This document shows positions 54,901-63,519 of a DNA stretch of 64,000 bases, piece after piece. The notes beneath the pieces were generated by a model. The model saw only the letters and a program-made list of their open reading frames with translations, was not told the DNA's origin and did not search any database. The position numbers and the translations under genes are program-made. The stretch's first letter is position 1. Each line of letters opens with the position of its first letter. The stretch spans positions 1 to 64,000 of the forward strand of contig CAZNPZ010000003.1 in NCBI GenBank assembly GCA_964575255.1, written 5' to 3'. Origin of the DNA: JAEZHK01 sp964575255. GTDB taxonomy: Bacteria > Bacillota > Clostridia > Christensenellales > Aristaeellaceae.

Positions 54901-55215
54901 ATGATTTACGAACTGCGCATTTACCACATGCATCCCGGACGGCAGCAGGCGATCTGCGACCGGTTTGAGCATCACACGCTTTCGCTTTTCAAGCGTCACG
55001 GCATCAAAGTGCTCGATTTCTGGGTGGACGGCGAGGGTGCGGAGCGCCTCTACTACGTGTGCGAGTTTGAAAACGTCGAGGCGAAGGAAGCGGCGTGGGC
55101 CGCGTTCCGAGACGATCCGGAATGGATCTCGACAAAGGAGGAGAGCGAACAGTCCGGACCGATCGTTCAGTCAGTGGACAGCTTCGTCATGCGGCGCGCG
55201 CCGTTTTTCAGATAA
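54901..55215 (+). CDS. NIPSNAP-family protein
   Basis: 104 residues, a single ferredoxin-like alpha/beta domain. IYELRIYHMHPGRQQAICDRFEHHTLSLFKRHGIKVLDFW is the family pattern, and EAAWAAFRDDPEW the second conserved block. The biochemical role is not established for bacterial members. It has its own promoter and terminator, so it is monocistronic. Confidence 0.88.
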   Translation: MIYELRIYHMHPGRQQAICDRFEHHTLSLFKRHGIKVLDFWVDGEGAERLYYVCEFENVEAKEAAWAAFRDDPEWISTKEESEQSGPIVQSVDSFVMRRAPFFR

Positions 55216-55237
55216 CTTAAAACGCATTCGACTTTCC

Positions 55238-55269
55238 GGGCGGGTGGCGAATTTGCTGCCCGCCCTTTT
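55238..55269 (+). terminator. rho-independent terminator after NIPSNAP gene
   Basis: GGGCGGGTGGC and GCTGCCCGCCC form an 11-bp stem (two G-T pairs) around GAATTT, followed directly by TTTT. Confidence 0.8.
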
Positions 55270-55303
55270 GATTGCGGAATTTAAAATTAACAGGGAAAAG
55301 GGA

Positions 55304-55331
55304 TTGACAAATCGCGCGCCTGAAGTATACT
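55304..55331 (+). promoter_or_regulatory. promoter of the TetR-membrane-EFR1 operon
   Basis: TTGACA (55304-55309), 16-bp spacer, TATACT (55326-55331), about 60 bp before the TetR start. Confidence 0.72.
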
Positions 55332-55393
55332 AACGGTGAAATAAATAAACCAATGGGGAAATGTAAGCGCGGCGGCGCAAAGGAGGGCGGCCA

Positions 55394-56044
55394 TTGAGCG
55401 GTACAAGAAGGGAACGGGAACATCGGGTTCGCGAGGGCGAGATCATTCAGGCGGCGGAACGGGTATTCGGGCAGAAGGGCTTTGACGGCGCTTCAATGGA
55501 CGAGATCGCGCTGGCGGCCCAGTTCACCAAGCGCACGCTGTACCAGTACTTTACGAGCAAGGAGGAACTGTTTTTCGCGGCGGCGCTCAAGGGTTTTCAA
55601 GCGCTGTTCACCTGCCTTCAGGGCGAGCAGGATGGCGAGAAGACTGCCCTTGAGAGGCTTCGAGCGGGAAGCAGGGCGTACTACAAGTTCTCAAAGGAGA
55701 ACCCTGGAATGATGCGGCTGATCGGAGAGATCGGGCAGGTCAAGAAGCGCGCGGGCGCGGGCAACGCGCGGCTTGAAGAACTGACGCAGTTTGATAACGA
55801 ACTGTTCCGATGGGTCGCGGGGGTTATCAAAGATGGTCAGGCAGATGGCAGCGTCCGGAGCGATCTGGACGCGGTGAAAGCGACGTTCAGCATCATCTTC
55901 ATGATGACGGGGTTTTTCAACCAGTTGGCGTTGACCGGGGAGACGTTCGCGGCGCACTTTCAGATGGACGCAGAAGAATTCTCCGGATACTCGATGGATC
56001 TTCTATTCGACTCGGTGGGCGCCAAGGAGGAAGGGAGACCATGA
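55394..56044 (+). CDS. TetR/AcrR-family regulator
   Basis: 216 residues. The HTH is EIIQAAERVFGQKGFDGASMDEIALAAQFTKRTLYQYFTSKEELF. The ligand domain is all-helical and unclassified. The start is TTG 55394 with AGGAGGG six bases upstream. Its last codons overlap the next gene as ATGA (56041-56044). It probably represses its own three-gene operon. Confidence 0.88.
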   Translation: MSGTRREREHRVREGEIIQAAERVFGQKGFDGASMDEIALAAQFTKRTLYQYFTSKEELFFAAALKGFQALFTCLQGEQDGEKTALERLRAGSRAYYKFSKENPGMMRLIGEIGQVKKRAGAGNARLEELTQFDNELFRWVAGVIKDGQADGSVRSDLDAVKATFSIIFMMTGFFNQLALTGETFAAHFQMDAEEFSGYSMDLLFDSVGAKEEGRP

Positions 56045-56637
56045 ATACACTCGATTCGATCTCCGACGGCATGAAACGCTTCGCAAACCGGCGGTACATC
56101 CTGCCGCTTCTGATTGTTCTGATTCCCATTCTGTTTTTCATGGAGCGGGGGCCGTTTGGTTCCGCGGCGATCAAGGCGCTCAGCGGAGGCTCGGGCACGC
56201 TGGACATGACGTTTGGCTACTCCGCGTCGCAGGCGCACGGATTGCTTGCCCGGATCGGGCGCGAGGGCAGGCAGATTTATACGAAATTGTTGGGCCTTGA
56301 CTTTCTGTTCGCCGCGGTATACATGATGCTCCAGTCGCTGCTGATTACGGCGCTGATGAACAATGCGAATCTCCCCACCAGGTTGGAGAAGCTCAATCTG
56401 CTTCCGTTCCTTCGAAGCGCACTGGATACGGCGGAGAACTGCTTGATCATGATTCTGATCAGCGGTTTCCCATCGTTTCATCCGACTGTCGCCGTAGTTG
56501 CGAGCGGGATCACCGTGATCAAGCTGGCGCTGAACTACTTCTATATTGCGATTGTATTTTTCCTTGGCGCGCTGACGACCAGCCGGACGATTCAAATGAA
56601 AAAGCACGATGTAACGGAGAGGGGGCGAGTTGCGTGA
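56041..56637 (+). CDS. predicted membrane protein
   Basis: 198 residues with four likely membrane helices: around YILPLLIVLIPILFFM, LDFLFAAVYMMLQSLLITALM, CLIMILISGF to VVASGITVIKLAL, and YFYIAIVFFLGALT. A luminal loop contains the YSASQAHGLLARIG region. I do not recognise a catalytic family. Four-base overlaps on both sides (ATGA and GTGA) tie it to the TetR regulator and the flavodoxin-ferredoxin protein, so a redox-linked membrane role is possible. Confidence 0.75.
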   Translation: MNTLDSISDGMKRFANRRYILPLLIVLIPILFFMERGPFGSAAIKALSGGSGTLDMTFGYSASQAHGLLARIGREGRQIYTKLLGLDFLFAAVYMMLQSLLITALMNNANLPTRLEKLNLLPFLRSALDTAENCLIMILISGFPSFHPTVAVVASGITVIKLALNYFYIAIVFFLGALTTSRTIQMKKHDVTERGRVA

Positions 56638-57497
56638 AAGCGGGTGTTTTCTACTTCTCCGGGACGGGGAATACCAGGCTCGTTGCGAATATGATCCGGG
56701 ACGAACTCACCGGGCGTGGGTGGTCTGTCGATCTCGTTCGCATTGAAGACGTGCTGAAGGGCAATGCGAAGGCCGAAGCGGAGTCATACGACATCATTGG
56801 GATCGGCTGCCCGGTGATCGGCTTTGCCGCCCCGGCGCTCGTGACCCGGTTTGTCCGGACGCTTCCCAAAGCAGACGGCAGGAAAGCGTTCGTGTTCCGC
56901 ACGGCTGGCGGTGTCGCTCCGATCAACTACAACGCATCAAAACCTTTGATTCGCATGCTGGCACGGCGGGGATACGATGTATTCCACGAGCGGGTGTTCT
57001 CCATTGGCAGCAACTGGATTACAAAGTTTGACGACGGAATCGTCGTCCGGCTCCACGCGGCGACGGAAAAGAAAGTTGGCCTGATGTGTGACGCGTTGGT
57101 ACGCGGCAAACGGCGGATCCTGAAGACGGGATTTGGGCTGAAACTGGCCATGGAATGCGTGATGCACACCACGCCTTCATTCTTTCACCTGGTCGGGAAG
57201 GACTTCAAGGTGAGCGACGCCTGTACCCGCTGCGGACTGTGTATAAGCAACTGCCCCGCCGGGAATATCTTGGAAAAGGGCGGCAAAATCCGGTTCGGGT
57301 TCAAATGCAATTCCTGCTTGCGCTGTATGTACGCATGCCCGACGCATGCGATCCACCTACAGAAATTCGCGTCCTTTGAGGTTCCGGGCGGGTATAACAT
57401 TTCAAAAATCCTCGCGCATCCCGAACCAGCCGGGGATACAGCCTCAAAGCCTGCCCCGCGATTTTTCGAGGCGTATCTTGCGGATGACGTGTTATAA
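56634..57497 (+). CDS. EFR1-type flavodoxin-ferredoxin protein
   Basis: 287 residues. GVFYFSGTGNTRLVANMI is the FMN phosphate loop of a flavodoxin domain (residues ~1-150). CTRCGLCISNCP and CNSCLRCMYACP near residues 205-240 bind two 4Fe-4S clusters. Such proteins move electrons between ferredoxin pools and flavins in strict anaerobes. The start is GTG 56634, overlapping the previous stop. Confidence 0.9.
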   Translation: MKAGVFYFSGTGNTRLVANMIRDELTGRGWSVDLVRIEDVLKGNAKAEAESYDIIGIGCPVIGFAAPALVTRFVRTLPKADGRKAFVFRTAGGVAPINYNASKPLIRMLARRGYDVFHERVFSIGSNWITKFDDGIVVRLHAATEKKVGLMCDALVRGKRRILKTGFGLKLAMECVMHTTPSFFHLVGKDFKVSDACTRCGLCISNCPAGNILEKGGKIRFGFKCNSCLRCMYACPTHAIHLQKFASFEVPGGYNISKILAHPEPAGDTASKPAPRFFEAYLADDVL

Positions 57498-57517
57498 ATC
57501 TCTCACGGCTCGCGAGG

Positions 57518-58369
57518 TTAACCAGTAACCAACGGTGTTCTGTCCAGCAGCGCGCGCATTCTGTCCGCCGTGTCCGTCAGCGCAACCGGTACATGCACGA
57601 ACAGCCGAGAACCCCAAGGTTCGGGAATCTCAAAACAGCTGCTTTCAAATTCCAGCGTCCCCGCGGCGGGGTGATTGAAGTGCTTGTATACCCCACTGTC
57701 GTTCTGAATCTCGTGCAGCGGCCACCAGAACCTGAATTCGGGGCTTTGCGCTTTTAAATCCTCAATGAACTGATTGAGCCATTTGTCCTCGATGAACCTG
57801 CCGCAGGTCGCACGGAAGCGGCCCAGCAGGCTCTTCGCGTGCACGTCCCAATGATCGTACAGGAGTTTAAAATACTTCTCCGTAAACATCGCCCACACTA
57901 CATTGCGCTGGCGGGCGCTCATCTTCGTGAAATCGCCGAGCACGCAAACGGCCGCCTGGTTCCAAGCGATCACATTCCACCGCCAGTCCGCGATGAAGGA
58001 CGGGCACAGCGTAAGACTGTCCAATACGTGCTGAAGGATCGGGCTGACAGCGGTGCGTGCTTCCGGGATGTCACTGGGCGCGGGCTGGTTCGCGAGCGCG
58101 AACAGGTGCAACTGTTCCTGCCTGTCCAGAAGCAGTATCCGGGACAGACTCTCCAGCACCTGCGCGGAGACATGGATGGGCCGCCCCTGCTCCAGCCAGG
58201 TGTACCACGTAAGCCCGACGCCCGCAAGCTGCGAAACTTCCTCGCGGCGAAGGCCGGGGGTGCGCCTTCTTCCGTCTGACGGAAGCCCGACGAGCGAAGG
58301 CAGTATTTTTGCCCTTCTGGTCTTCAGAAAATCACCCAGTTCCTTGCAACGGAGTTCGTCGGAATTCAT
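57518..58369 (-). CDS. XRE-family regulator with MmyB-like ligand domain
   Basis: 283 residues. The N-terminal HTH reads RRTPGLRREEVSQLAGVGLTWYTWLEQGR, diagnostic of the MmyB group. The C-terminal PAS-like domain (SLTLCPSFIADWRWNVIAWNQAA; HPAAGTLEFESSCFEIPE) is known in this family to bind fatty-acid-like ligands. ATG 58369 has GGAGGG nine bases upstream; GTG 58378 lacks spacing. It is divergent from the VOC gene it may control. Confidence 0.9.
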   Translation of the reverse strand: MNSDELRCKELGDFLKTRRAKILPSLVGLPSDGRRRTPGLRREEVSQLAGVGLTWYTWLEQGRPIHVSAQVLESLSRILLLDRQEQLHLFALANQPAPSDIPEARTAVSPILQHVLDSLTLCPSFIADWRWNVIAWNQAAVCVLGDFTKMSARQRNVVWAMFTEKYFKLLYDHWDVHAKSLLGRFRATCGRFIEDKWLNQFIEDLKAQSPEFRFWWPLHEIQNDSGVYKHFNHPAAGTLEFESSCFEIPEPWGSRLFVHVPVALTDTADRMRALLDRTPLVTG

Positions 58370-58403
58370 GAGCCTCACCCCTCCCTGTTACTGTAAGTAC
58401 CAG

Positions 58404-58433
58404 TATAAACTGACTCCTATTCCCGTTGCAAGA
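58404..58433 (-). promoter_or_regulatory. promoter of the MmyB-like regulator
   Basis: Minus strand TTGCAA (58433-58428), 18-bp spacer, TATACT (58409-58404). TTGCAA is self-complementary, so it could also serve a divergent promoter for the VOC gene. Confidence 0.6.
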
Positions 58434-58481
58434 CTTCGTGTACTGTATTGCCTGGGAGAAATATTATAGGAGGAACCAGCC

Positions 58482-58850
58482 ATGAAGTTTCTTTGGACAG
58501 GCATCTACGTGAAGGATCTGGACGAGTCAATCGCATTCTATTCCGAACTTGCAGGGCTCAGGGTGAACAGGCGCTTCCTGGCAGGGCCGACGACCGAAAT
58601 CGCGATGATGGGAAGCGGCGTGGACGGCGAGACGCAGTTGGAGCTGCTGGCTGACAAGAGCGTCACCACGCTCAGCTACGGCGAATCCATCTCCATCGGT
58701 TTCCAGATTGAGTCCCTTGGCGGTATGCTCGACGAGATCAAGGCAAAGGGCATTCCCGTCTTCAGCGGGCCGGCCGAGACCCCGCGCTCAAAGTTCTTCT
58801 ACGTCAAGGATCCCAACGGCGTGGTCGTGCAGTTCCTGGAGTTCAAATAA
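58482..58850 (+). CDS. VOC-superfamily (glyoxalase/bleomycin-resistance-like) protein
   Basis: 122 residues forming two beta-alpha-beta-beta-beta modules. WTGIYVKDLDESIAFYSELAGLRV opens the first. FFYVKDPNGVVVQFLEFK closes the second with the terminal glutamate metal ligand. Members isomerise, detoxify or bind small metabolites, and the substrate is not predictable. It has AGGAGG upstream of ATG. Confidence 0.88.
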   Translation: MKFLWTGIYVKDLDESIAFYSELAGLRVNRRFLAGPTTEIAMMGSGVDGETQLELLADKSVTTLSYGESISIGFQIESLGGMLDEIKAKGIPVFSGPAETPRSKFFYVKDPNGVVVQFLEFK

Positions 58851-58889
58851 TACAAAACCGAGAGGGTATCCCGGATCCACTGGTACGAG

Positions 58890-59060
58890 TCATACGCCAG
58901 CAAACAGCCGCTTCGGAACGCCCGAAGCGGCTTCGAATTGATCCCTATAGGGAATGAACCGCCTGGTCCTCTCCATGTACGCGCGGTATTCGCCGCCATA
59001 CTCCTTGACCATGTCGGCCTCTTCGCGCTTTGCGAGTCGATCATAGGTCACCGCCATCAC
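58890..59060 (-). pseudogene. C-terminal remnant of an isoprenylcysteine-methyltransferase-like protein
   Basis: A 55-codon frame ending at TGA 58890 encodes RLAKREEADMVKEYGGEYRAYMERT, then RRFIPY. This is the typical cytosolic C-terminus of ICMT/PEMT-like membrane methyltransferases (REE, FGxxYxxYxxxxxRFiP). The membrane helices and SAM region that should precede it are missing and are replaced by a kinase remnant in another frame. It is dead. Confidence 0.6.
58907..58931. terminator. possible bidirectional terminator
   Basis: GCCGCTTCGG and CCGAAGCGGC form a perfect 10-bp stem with a 5-base loop, 57 bp after the VOC stop. It overlaps the methyltransferase remnant, and flanking T/A runs are weak. 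Confidence 0.4.
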
Positions 59061-59255
59061 GGGGATCCTTCTGCTTCAGGCACAGTTCCGTGAATCCGAC
59101 CACGCTGGCCAGCGGGTTTTCCGGGTCGTGAGAGGCGTCCAGAATCAATTCCTCCGTTCGGCTTCCGATTGTTCCCGGAGCGTGGTCTCGCGCGCGATCC
59201 GTTCCGCCATGCCGTTGACGTATCCTGCAGCTCCTTGAGCCTATTTATCGGATCG
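59041..59255 (-). pseudogene. histidine kinase remnant (HAMP and HisKA parts, two or more frames)
   Basis: Minus-strand pieces read DPINRLKELQD, then in another frame NGMAERIARETTLREQSEAE, and from 59154 EELILDASHDPENPLASVVG followed by FTELCLK. Together these are the HAMP linker and the phospho-acceptor helix (SHDLKNPLASV in living kinases) of a sensor kinase. The frames are broken, and neither the ATP-binding domain nor the sensor domain is present. It is joined directly to the methyltransferase remnant, so deletions have fused two lost genes. From here to 59690 I see no supported gene. Confidence 0.6.
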
Positions 59256-59695
59256 GTCGATGCGCTGGTTTTCTCGCTGTTCCCGCCGCTTCGCGGCCGC
59301 GCAAAGCGGGATGGCTTGCTGGTTGGTAGCGCCGCGCTCGAAATCGCGCTGCTGCTTAAACTGGGTGCTGTGATGCTCCTCGGCGTTGTGTCCTACAAAC
59401 TGCTTTCGCACGAACTCCCCGTACGGCTCATCGGCTGGGCGAATGCCGCGGCCATGTTTGACGTGTGGCGCGCGCGGAATATGCGCGGCGCGCTGCAGGT
59501 GTTTGCCTTTTGTAGGCGGTGTCCGGAGCCGCGATGATCGCGCAGATGGCTTGGCATCACATTCTGGCATACAGATACGACAGGAAAATCCGGGGCGCCG
59601 CCGCCGTTTCCATTCGTTCAAGTCTTGATGCTGAACGATGGAACGCGCGCCGCGCCCCGGATTACCGGACAAACGGGTATATGGTCGGGTGAGAT

Positions 59696-59714
59696 TGCCG
59701 CGCCGCCCGCGGCA
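59696..59714 (-). terminator. weak hairpin after the last transporter gene
   Basis: TGCCGCG and CGCGGCA with a 5-base loop, 13 bp after the binding-protein stop on the minus strand. No T-run is seen. Confidence 0.35.
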
Positions 59715-59726
59715 TTGAGCGCTTGC

Positions 59727-60674
59727 TTACTGCAGCGCGCCGGCCTTCTTGTGGATCGCGTACAGCTCGTCCACGTTCTCAATGGTGTAGAGCGGGTTGC
59801 CGACGTCGGTGTCGATCTTCTTCTCCTCGCCGGTCAGGAGCTTATGGGAGGTGGAGAGGATCAGCCCGGCCAGCTCATAGGCGTTCTGGAGGCAAGTCGC
59901 GGTCATTCGGCCTTCCTTGATCAGGAGGCAGGCTTCGGCGGTGCCGTCCACGCCAAAGGACAGGGTGTCCTTGTAGGCGGGGTTGTCCTTGATGACTTCC
60001 AGCGCGCCGGCGCACATATTGTCGTTCATGGAGGCGATCAGGCCGATGGTGTCGTTGGCGGTGACCCAGTCTTCCATCAGCGCCATCGCTTCGTCCTTGT
60101 TCCAGTTGGCGTAGTCATCGCCGACGATGGTGACGTCCGGACGCTTGTCAAAGAACTCGGCCTTCCAGGCTTTCAGGCGCTCGTCGGCGTGGAAGTTGCC
60201 GGCCGGGCCGCGAAGGATGACCGCCTTGGCGCCCTGGGGGACCTTATCCAGCGCGTAGCGGGCGTTGACCGCCGCCTGCTCGTAGGGCTGGGCGTCAACG
60301 GAGGACGCGCCTTCAATGCCGGAGATGCGGGCGTTGGTGGTGATGCAGATGATGCCGGCCTGAACGACCTTCTCGGCGTAGGGGCGCTGCGCTTCGCCGT
60401 TGTTGGGCTGGATGATGATCGCGTCGTACTTGTTGGTGATGGCGTTCTCAATCAGCGAGTTCTCGATCTCGTCGTTGGCCTGGCCGTCGAACACGTCCAG
60501 CGTGATGTCCGGATACTTGGTCGCTTCTTCCTTGATCGCGTTGGCCAGCCAGGCGGCGAATGAGTCAGCCTGGGCGCGCGCGACGTACGCCACGCGGTAA
60601 CCCTCCGCCAAAGCCGTGGAAGTCATGGACAGAACCAGGATCAGGGTCAGGATGACGAATGCCAGTTTCTTCAT
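59727..60674 (-). CDS. sugar ABC transporter substrate-binding protein
   Basis: 315 residues. The signal peptide LAFVILTLILVLSMTSTALA is cut before EGY, without a lipobox. Ribose-binding fold: QADSFAAWLANAIKEEATKYPDITLDVFDGQANDEIENSLIENAI, DAIIIQPNNGEAQRPYAEKVVQAGI, and VKDNPAYKDTLSFGVDGTAEA near the C-terminus. ATG 60674 follows GGAGGG. It is the last gene of its operon, the reverse of the order in the other transporters here. Confidence 0.9.
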   Translation of the reverse strand: MKKLAFVILTLILVLSMTSTALAEGYRVAYVARAQADSFAAWLANAIKEEATKYPDITLDVFDGQANDEIENSLIENAITNKYDAIIIQPNNGEAQRPYAEKVVQAGIICITTNARISGIEGASSVDAQPYEQAAVNARYALDKVPQGAKAVILRGPAGNFHADERLKAWKAEFFDKRPDVTIVGDDYANWNKDEAMALMEDWVTANDTIGLIASMNDNMCAGALEVIKDNPAYKDTLSFGVDGTAEACLLIKEGRMTATCLQNAYELAGLILSTSHKLLTGEEKKIDTDVGNPLYTIENVDELYAIHKKAGALQ

Positions 60675-60733
60675 GGAATGCCCTCCTTCTTGATATTCTG
60701 GGTCCCTATCCAAATGCGCTGGATGCGCACCGG

Positions 60734-61735
60734 TTACTTTTTGAGCTCTGCCTGTTCTTCGATGTTGCCGAGCTTGCGGCGGGTTCGCTTGGTCTTGGCG
60801 AAGATGTCATAGATGACCGCCAGCGCGATGATCAGACCGCGGATGATCTGCTGTACGTAGGAGTTGACGCTGGTCAGGTTCATGATGTTGTTGAGGAAGC
60901 CCACGATGAACGCGCCGATCAGCGTGCCGCCCGCCGTGCCGATGCCGCCGGAGAAGCTGGTGCCGCCGATGATCGTGGTGGTCAGCGCGTCAAACTCGTA
61001 GTTCTGCGCGCCGTTGGGCAGCCCCGCGTTGACGCGCGACATGAAGAGTACCGCCGCCATGCCCACCAGCACGCCGTTGATCAGGTACGCGTTCATCTTG
61101 ACCTTTTTGACCGCGATGCCCGACGCGACGGCCGCCTCTTCATTGCCGCCGATCGCGTACAGCGAGCGCCCGAACTTGGTGTCGTTGAGCATGTACCAGG
61201 TCATTGCGAAGAAGAACACCATGAACAGGATCGGCGTCGGGATGATCCAGACAGAGCCCTGCCCCAGGATCGTGTAGTCGCCGATCTGATAGACGTTCTG
61301 ACCGGCGGTCAGAAGCAGCGCCGCGCCGCGCGCCATCGTCTGCATGGCCAGCGTCGCGATGAACGCCGGGGTTCGGAACGTGGTCACCATCAAGCCGTTC
61401 AGCGCGTTGCAGACGACCGCGACCGCGATGGCGATCAGCATCGCGAGCGGCATCGAACCGAACGCCTTGTAGCTCATGACCGACAGCGTGCCCGCGAACG
61501 CGATGACGGAGCCACTGGAAAGGTCGAGGAGACCGCAGATGATCAGGATCGTCTCGCCGAAGGCGAGGATGGTCGTGACCGAGATCTGGCGGGAGATGTT
61601 GGTGAGGTTCCCCCAGGTCAGAAAGTTGGAATTGAGGAGCGAACATACCACGAACAGAAGCATGAGTACCAGAATGATGCTGTACCTGCTCCGAAGCGTT
61701 GCCCACGCGCCAGCCCTGTTGCTTTTTGCCTGCAC
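60734..61735 (-). CDS. sugar ABC transporter permease (RbsC family)
   Basis: 333 residues, about eight helices. TILAFGETILIICGLLDLSSGSVIAFAGTLSV and TTTIIGGTSFSGGIGTAGGTLIGAFIVG are the family motifs. No ATG is available. GTG 61735 (VQAKSNRAGAW) with GGGGTG upstream is preferred and GTG 61744 is possible; the open frame further upstream overlaps the ATPase. Only one permease is present, so the channel is probably a homodimer, unlike the other two sugar systems. Confidence 0.85.
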   Translation of the reverse strand: MQAKSNRAGAWATLRSRYSIILVLMLLFVVCSLLNSNFLTWGNLTNISRQISVTTILAFGETILIICGLLDLSSGSVIAFAGTLSVMSYKAFGSMPLAMLIAIAVAVVCNALNGLMVTTFRTPAFIATLAMQTMARGAALLLTAGQNVYQIGDYTILGQGSVWIIPTPILFMVFFFAMTWYMLNDTKFGRSLYAIGGNEEAAVASGIAVKKVKMNAYLINGVLVGMAAVLFMSRVNAGLPNGAQNYEFDALTTTIIGGTSFSGGIGTAGGTLIGAFIVGFLNNIMNLTSVNSYVQQIIRGLIIALAVIYDIFAKTKRTRRKLGNIEEQAELKK

Positions 61736-61758
61736 TCTACGCACCCCGTTCAATCGTA

Positions 61759-63270
61759 TTATCGTTTGTTGGTCATGCCGGTCGCGAGGGACATGATCGC
61801 CTCGGCGGAGAATTCTTCCCGGCTCAGTTCGCCGTTCAGATGGCCCTGGCACATCACGTAGATCCGGTCGCACATCCCGATCAGTTCCGGAAGCTCTGAT
61901 GAGACCATCAGAAGCGCTTTGCCTTGTTTGGCCAGTTCGATCATCAGCCGATAGATTTCGTATTTTGCGCCCACGTCGATGCCGCGCGTCGGCTCGTCCA
62001 TCATAAGAATGTCGGGGTCGGCGATCATCCACTTGGCCAGCACGATCTTCTGCTGGTTGCCGCCGGACAGCGCCTCCACCGTGGTTTCGAGGCTGGGTGT
62101 CTTGACGTTCATCCTGGCGCAGGTTTGCGATACGACGGACTGTTCCATCTTTCGGTGCAGGCGGCCCTTGAAGATAAACTTTTTCAGGTTTACCAGCGAC
62201 ACGTTCTCTAGTACCGAACGTATGGGCACAAGGCCGTACCGCCGCCTGTCTTCGCTGAGCATCACAAGCCCGTTGTCGATGCAGGAACGGACGGAAAGCT
62301 GTGAAAGCGGCTTTCCTTTTACGCTGACCGTGCCCGTCGTGTAAGGATCCAGCCCGAACAGCGCGCGGACAACCTCCGTGCGCCCCGCGCCCATCAACCC
62401 CGCGAACCCGACAATCTCGCCTGCGTTCACATGAAAGCTGACGTTTGAAAACACTCCGGCGCTTCCAAAGTTCTTGACGTCCAGCAGCGTTTTCCCCTTG
62501 GGAACGGATTCGTAGGGGTACTTGTTCTCCATCCTTCGGCCGACCATCATCGTGATCACATCGTCGATGTTGAGTTCAGCTGCGTTTTTTGTGCCGACGA
62601 TCGCTCCGTCCCGGAGCACCGTGATCTCGTCTGCGATCCGGAAGATCTCGTCCAGCTTGTGCGAGATGTAGATGATGCTCGCGCCGCGCTGCTTCATCGT
62701 CTCGATCATCTTGAACAGCCGCTCGATCTCCTTCTGGGTGATGGCGGAGGTCGGCTCGTCCATGATGATGATGTCCGAATTGTTGGACACCGCCTTGATG
62801 ATCTCCAGCATCTGGATGTCGGACACCGAAAGATTCTTCAGTTGTTCGTCCGGCGCGTAATGAAGGTTTTCGCGCGCGAGCAGTTCCTGTGTGCGCCTGC
62901 GCATCTCGCCCCGATCGACCCGCCCCAGCCGATCCGTTGGCCAGCGACCCAGGAAGATGTTTTCGGCCACCGTCAGTTCCGGCACAAAGGACAGTTCCTG
63001 AAAGATCATCGAGATGCCCAGCGCACGCGCGTGGATCGGGTTTTCAATGGTCACCGGTTTTCCGTCCAGGTATATCTGACCTTCGTCGGGCGTGTAGATG
63101 CCGTTGATGATCTTCATCAGCGTGGACTTGCCCGCGCCGTTTTCACCGCACAAAACATGCGTACTGCCCCGCCGGACGGCAAACGAGATTCTGTCCAGCG
63201 CCTTGACGCCGGGGAAGGATTTTGAGATGTTGCGCACCTCCAGTTTAACTGGTGCGCCTGTGTCGCGCAT
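61759..63270 (-). CDS. sugar ABC transporter ATP-binding protein (RbsA/MglA type)
   Basis: 503 residues. NBD1 has GENGAGKST, then LSVSDIQMLEIIKAV (signature less canonical) and IIIMDEPTSAITQKE. NBD2 has GLMGAGRTE, LSGGNQQKIVLAKWM and LMMDEPTRGIDVGAK. ATG 63270 follows GAGGAGGAG and gives MRDTGAPVKLEVRNISKSFPG. It is first in the operon, with its own consensus promoter. Confidence 0.9.
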   Translation of the reverse strand: MRDTGAPVKLEVRNISKSFPGVKALDRISFAVRRGSTHVLCGENGAGKSTLMKIINGIYTPDEGQIYLDGKPVTIENPIHARALGISMIFQELSFVPELTVAENIFLGRWPTDRLGRVDRGEMRRRTQELLARENLHYAPDEQLKNLSVSDIQMLEIIKAVSNNSDIIIMDEPTSAITQKEIERLFKMIETMKQRGASIIYISHKLDEIFRIADEITVLRDGAIVGTKNAAELNIDDVITMMVGRRMENKYPYESVPKGKTLLDVKNFGSAGVFSNVSFHVNAGEIVGFAGLMGAGRTEVVRALFGLDPYTTGTVSVKGKPLSQLSVRSCIDNGLVMLSEDRRRYGLVPIRSVLENVSLVNLKKFIFKGRLHRKMEQSVVSQTCARMNVKTPSLETTVEALSGGNQQKIVLAKWMIADPDILMMDEPTRGIDVGAKYEIYRLMIELAKQGKALLMVSSELPELIGMCDRIYVMCQGHLNGELSREEFSAEAIMSLATGMTNKR

Positions 63271-63338
63271 AGATTCTCCTCCTCGATGCCGCTTGTAGAA
63301 AACTCTTTGGTAAAACCGATTTCCATTATATTGCATCT

Positions 63339-63367
63339 ATTATACATTAAGAATAATGATGTGTCAA
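63339..63367 (-). promoter_or_regulatory. perfect consensus promoter of the fourth sugar transporter operon
   Basis: Minus strand TTGACA (63367-63362), 17-bp spacer, TATAAT (63344-63339). Confidence 0.82.
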
Positions 63368-63425
63368 TACAAAACTTACAACATAAGAAAGAAATATTGT
63401 GCGATATGCGGTCAATGCGGAGAAG

Positions 63426-63454
63426 TTGACAATTTGGAATTTCTAATTTATAAT
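63426..63454 (+). promoter_or_regulatory. perfect consensus promoter of the ROK regulator
   Basis: TTGACA (63426-63431), 17-bp spacer, TATAAT (63449-63454). It is back-to-back with the transporter promoter, with about 58 bp between the two -35 boxes, an AT-rich stretch where the ROK protein could control both. I see no long palindrome there. Confidence 0.8.
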
Positions 63455-63519
63455 CCTACAATAAAGTCTTTTGCAAAACACATTCGCTAAAGAAATACCG
63501 ATAGGCAGCCGGAAGGGGC

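Noticed and set aside
59169..59537. 122-codon plus-strand frame with hydrophobic stretches
   Set aside because: No convincing start or family, and the opposite strand carries kinase remnants; treated as decayed sequence.
60659..61861. 400-codon plus-strand open frame rich in D, R and H
   Set aside because: Antisense to the permease with clear RbsC motifs.
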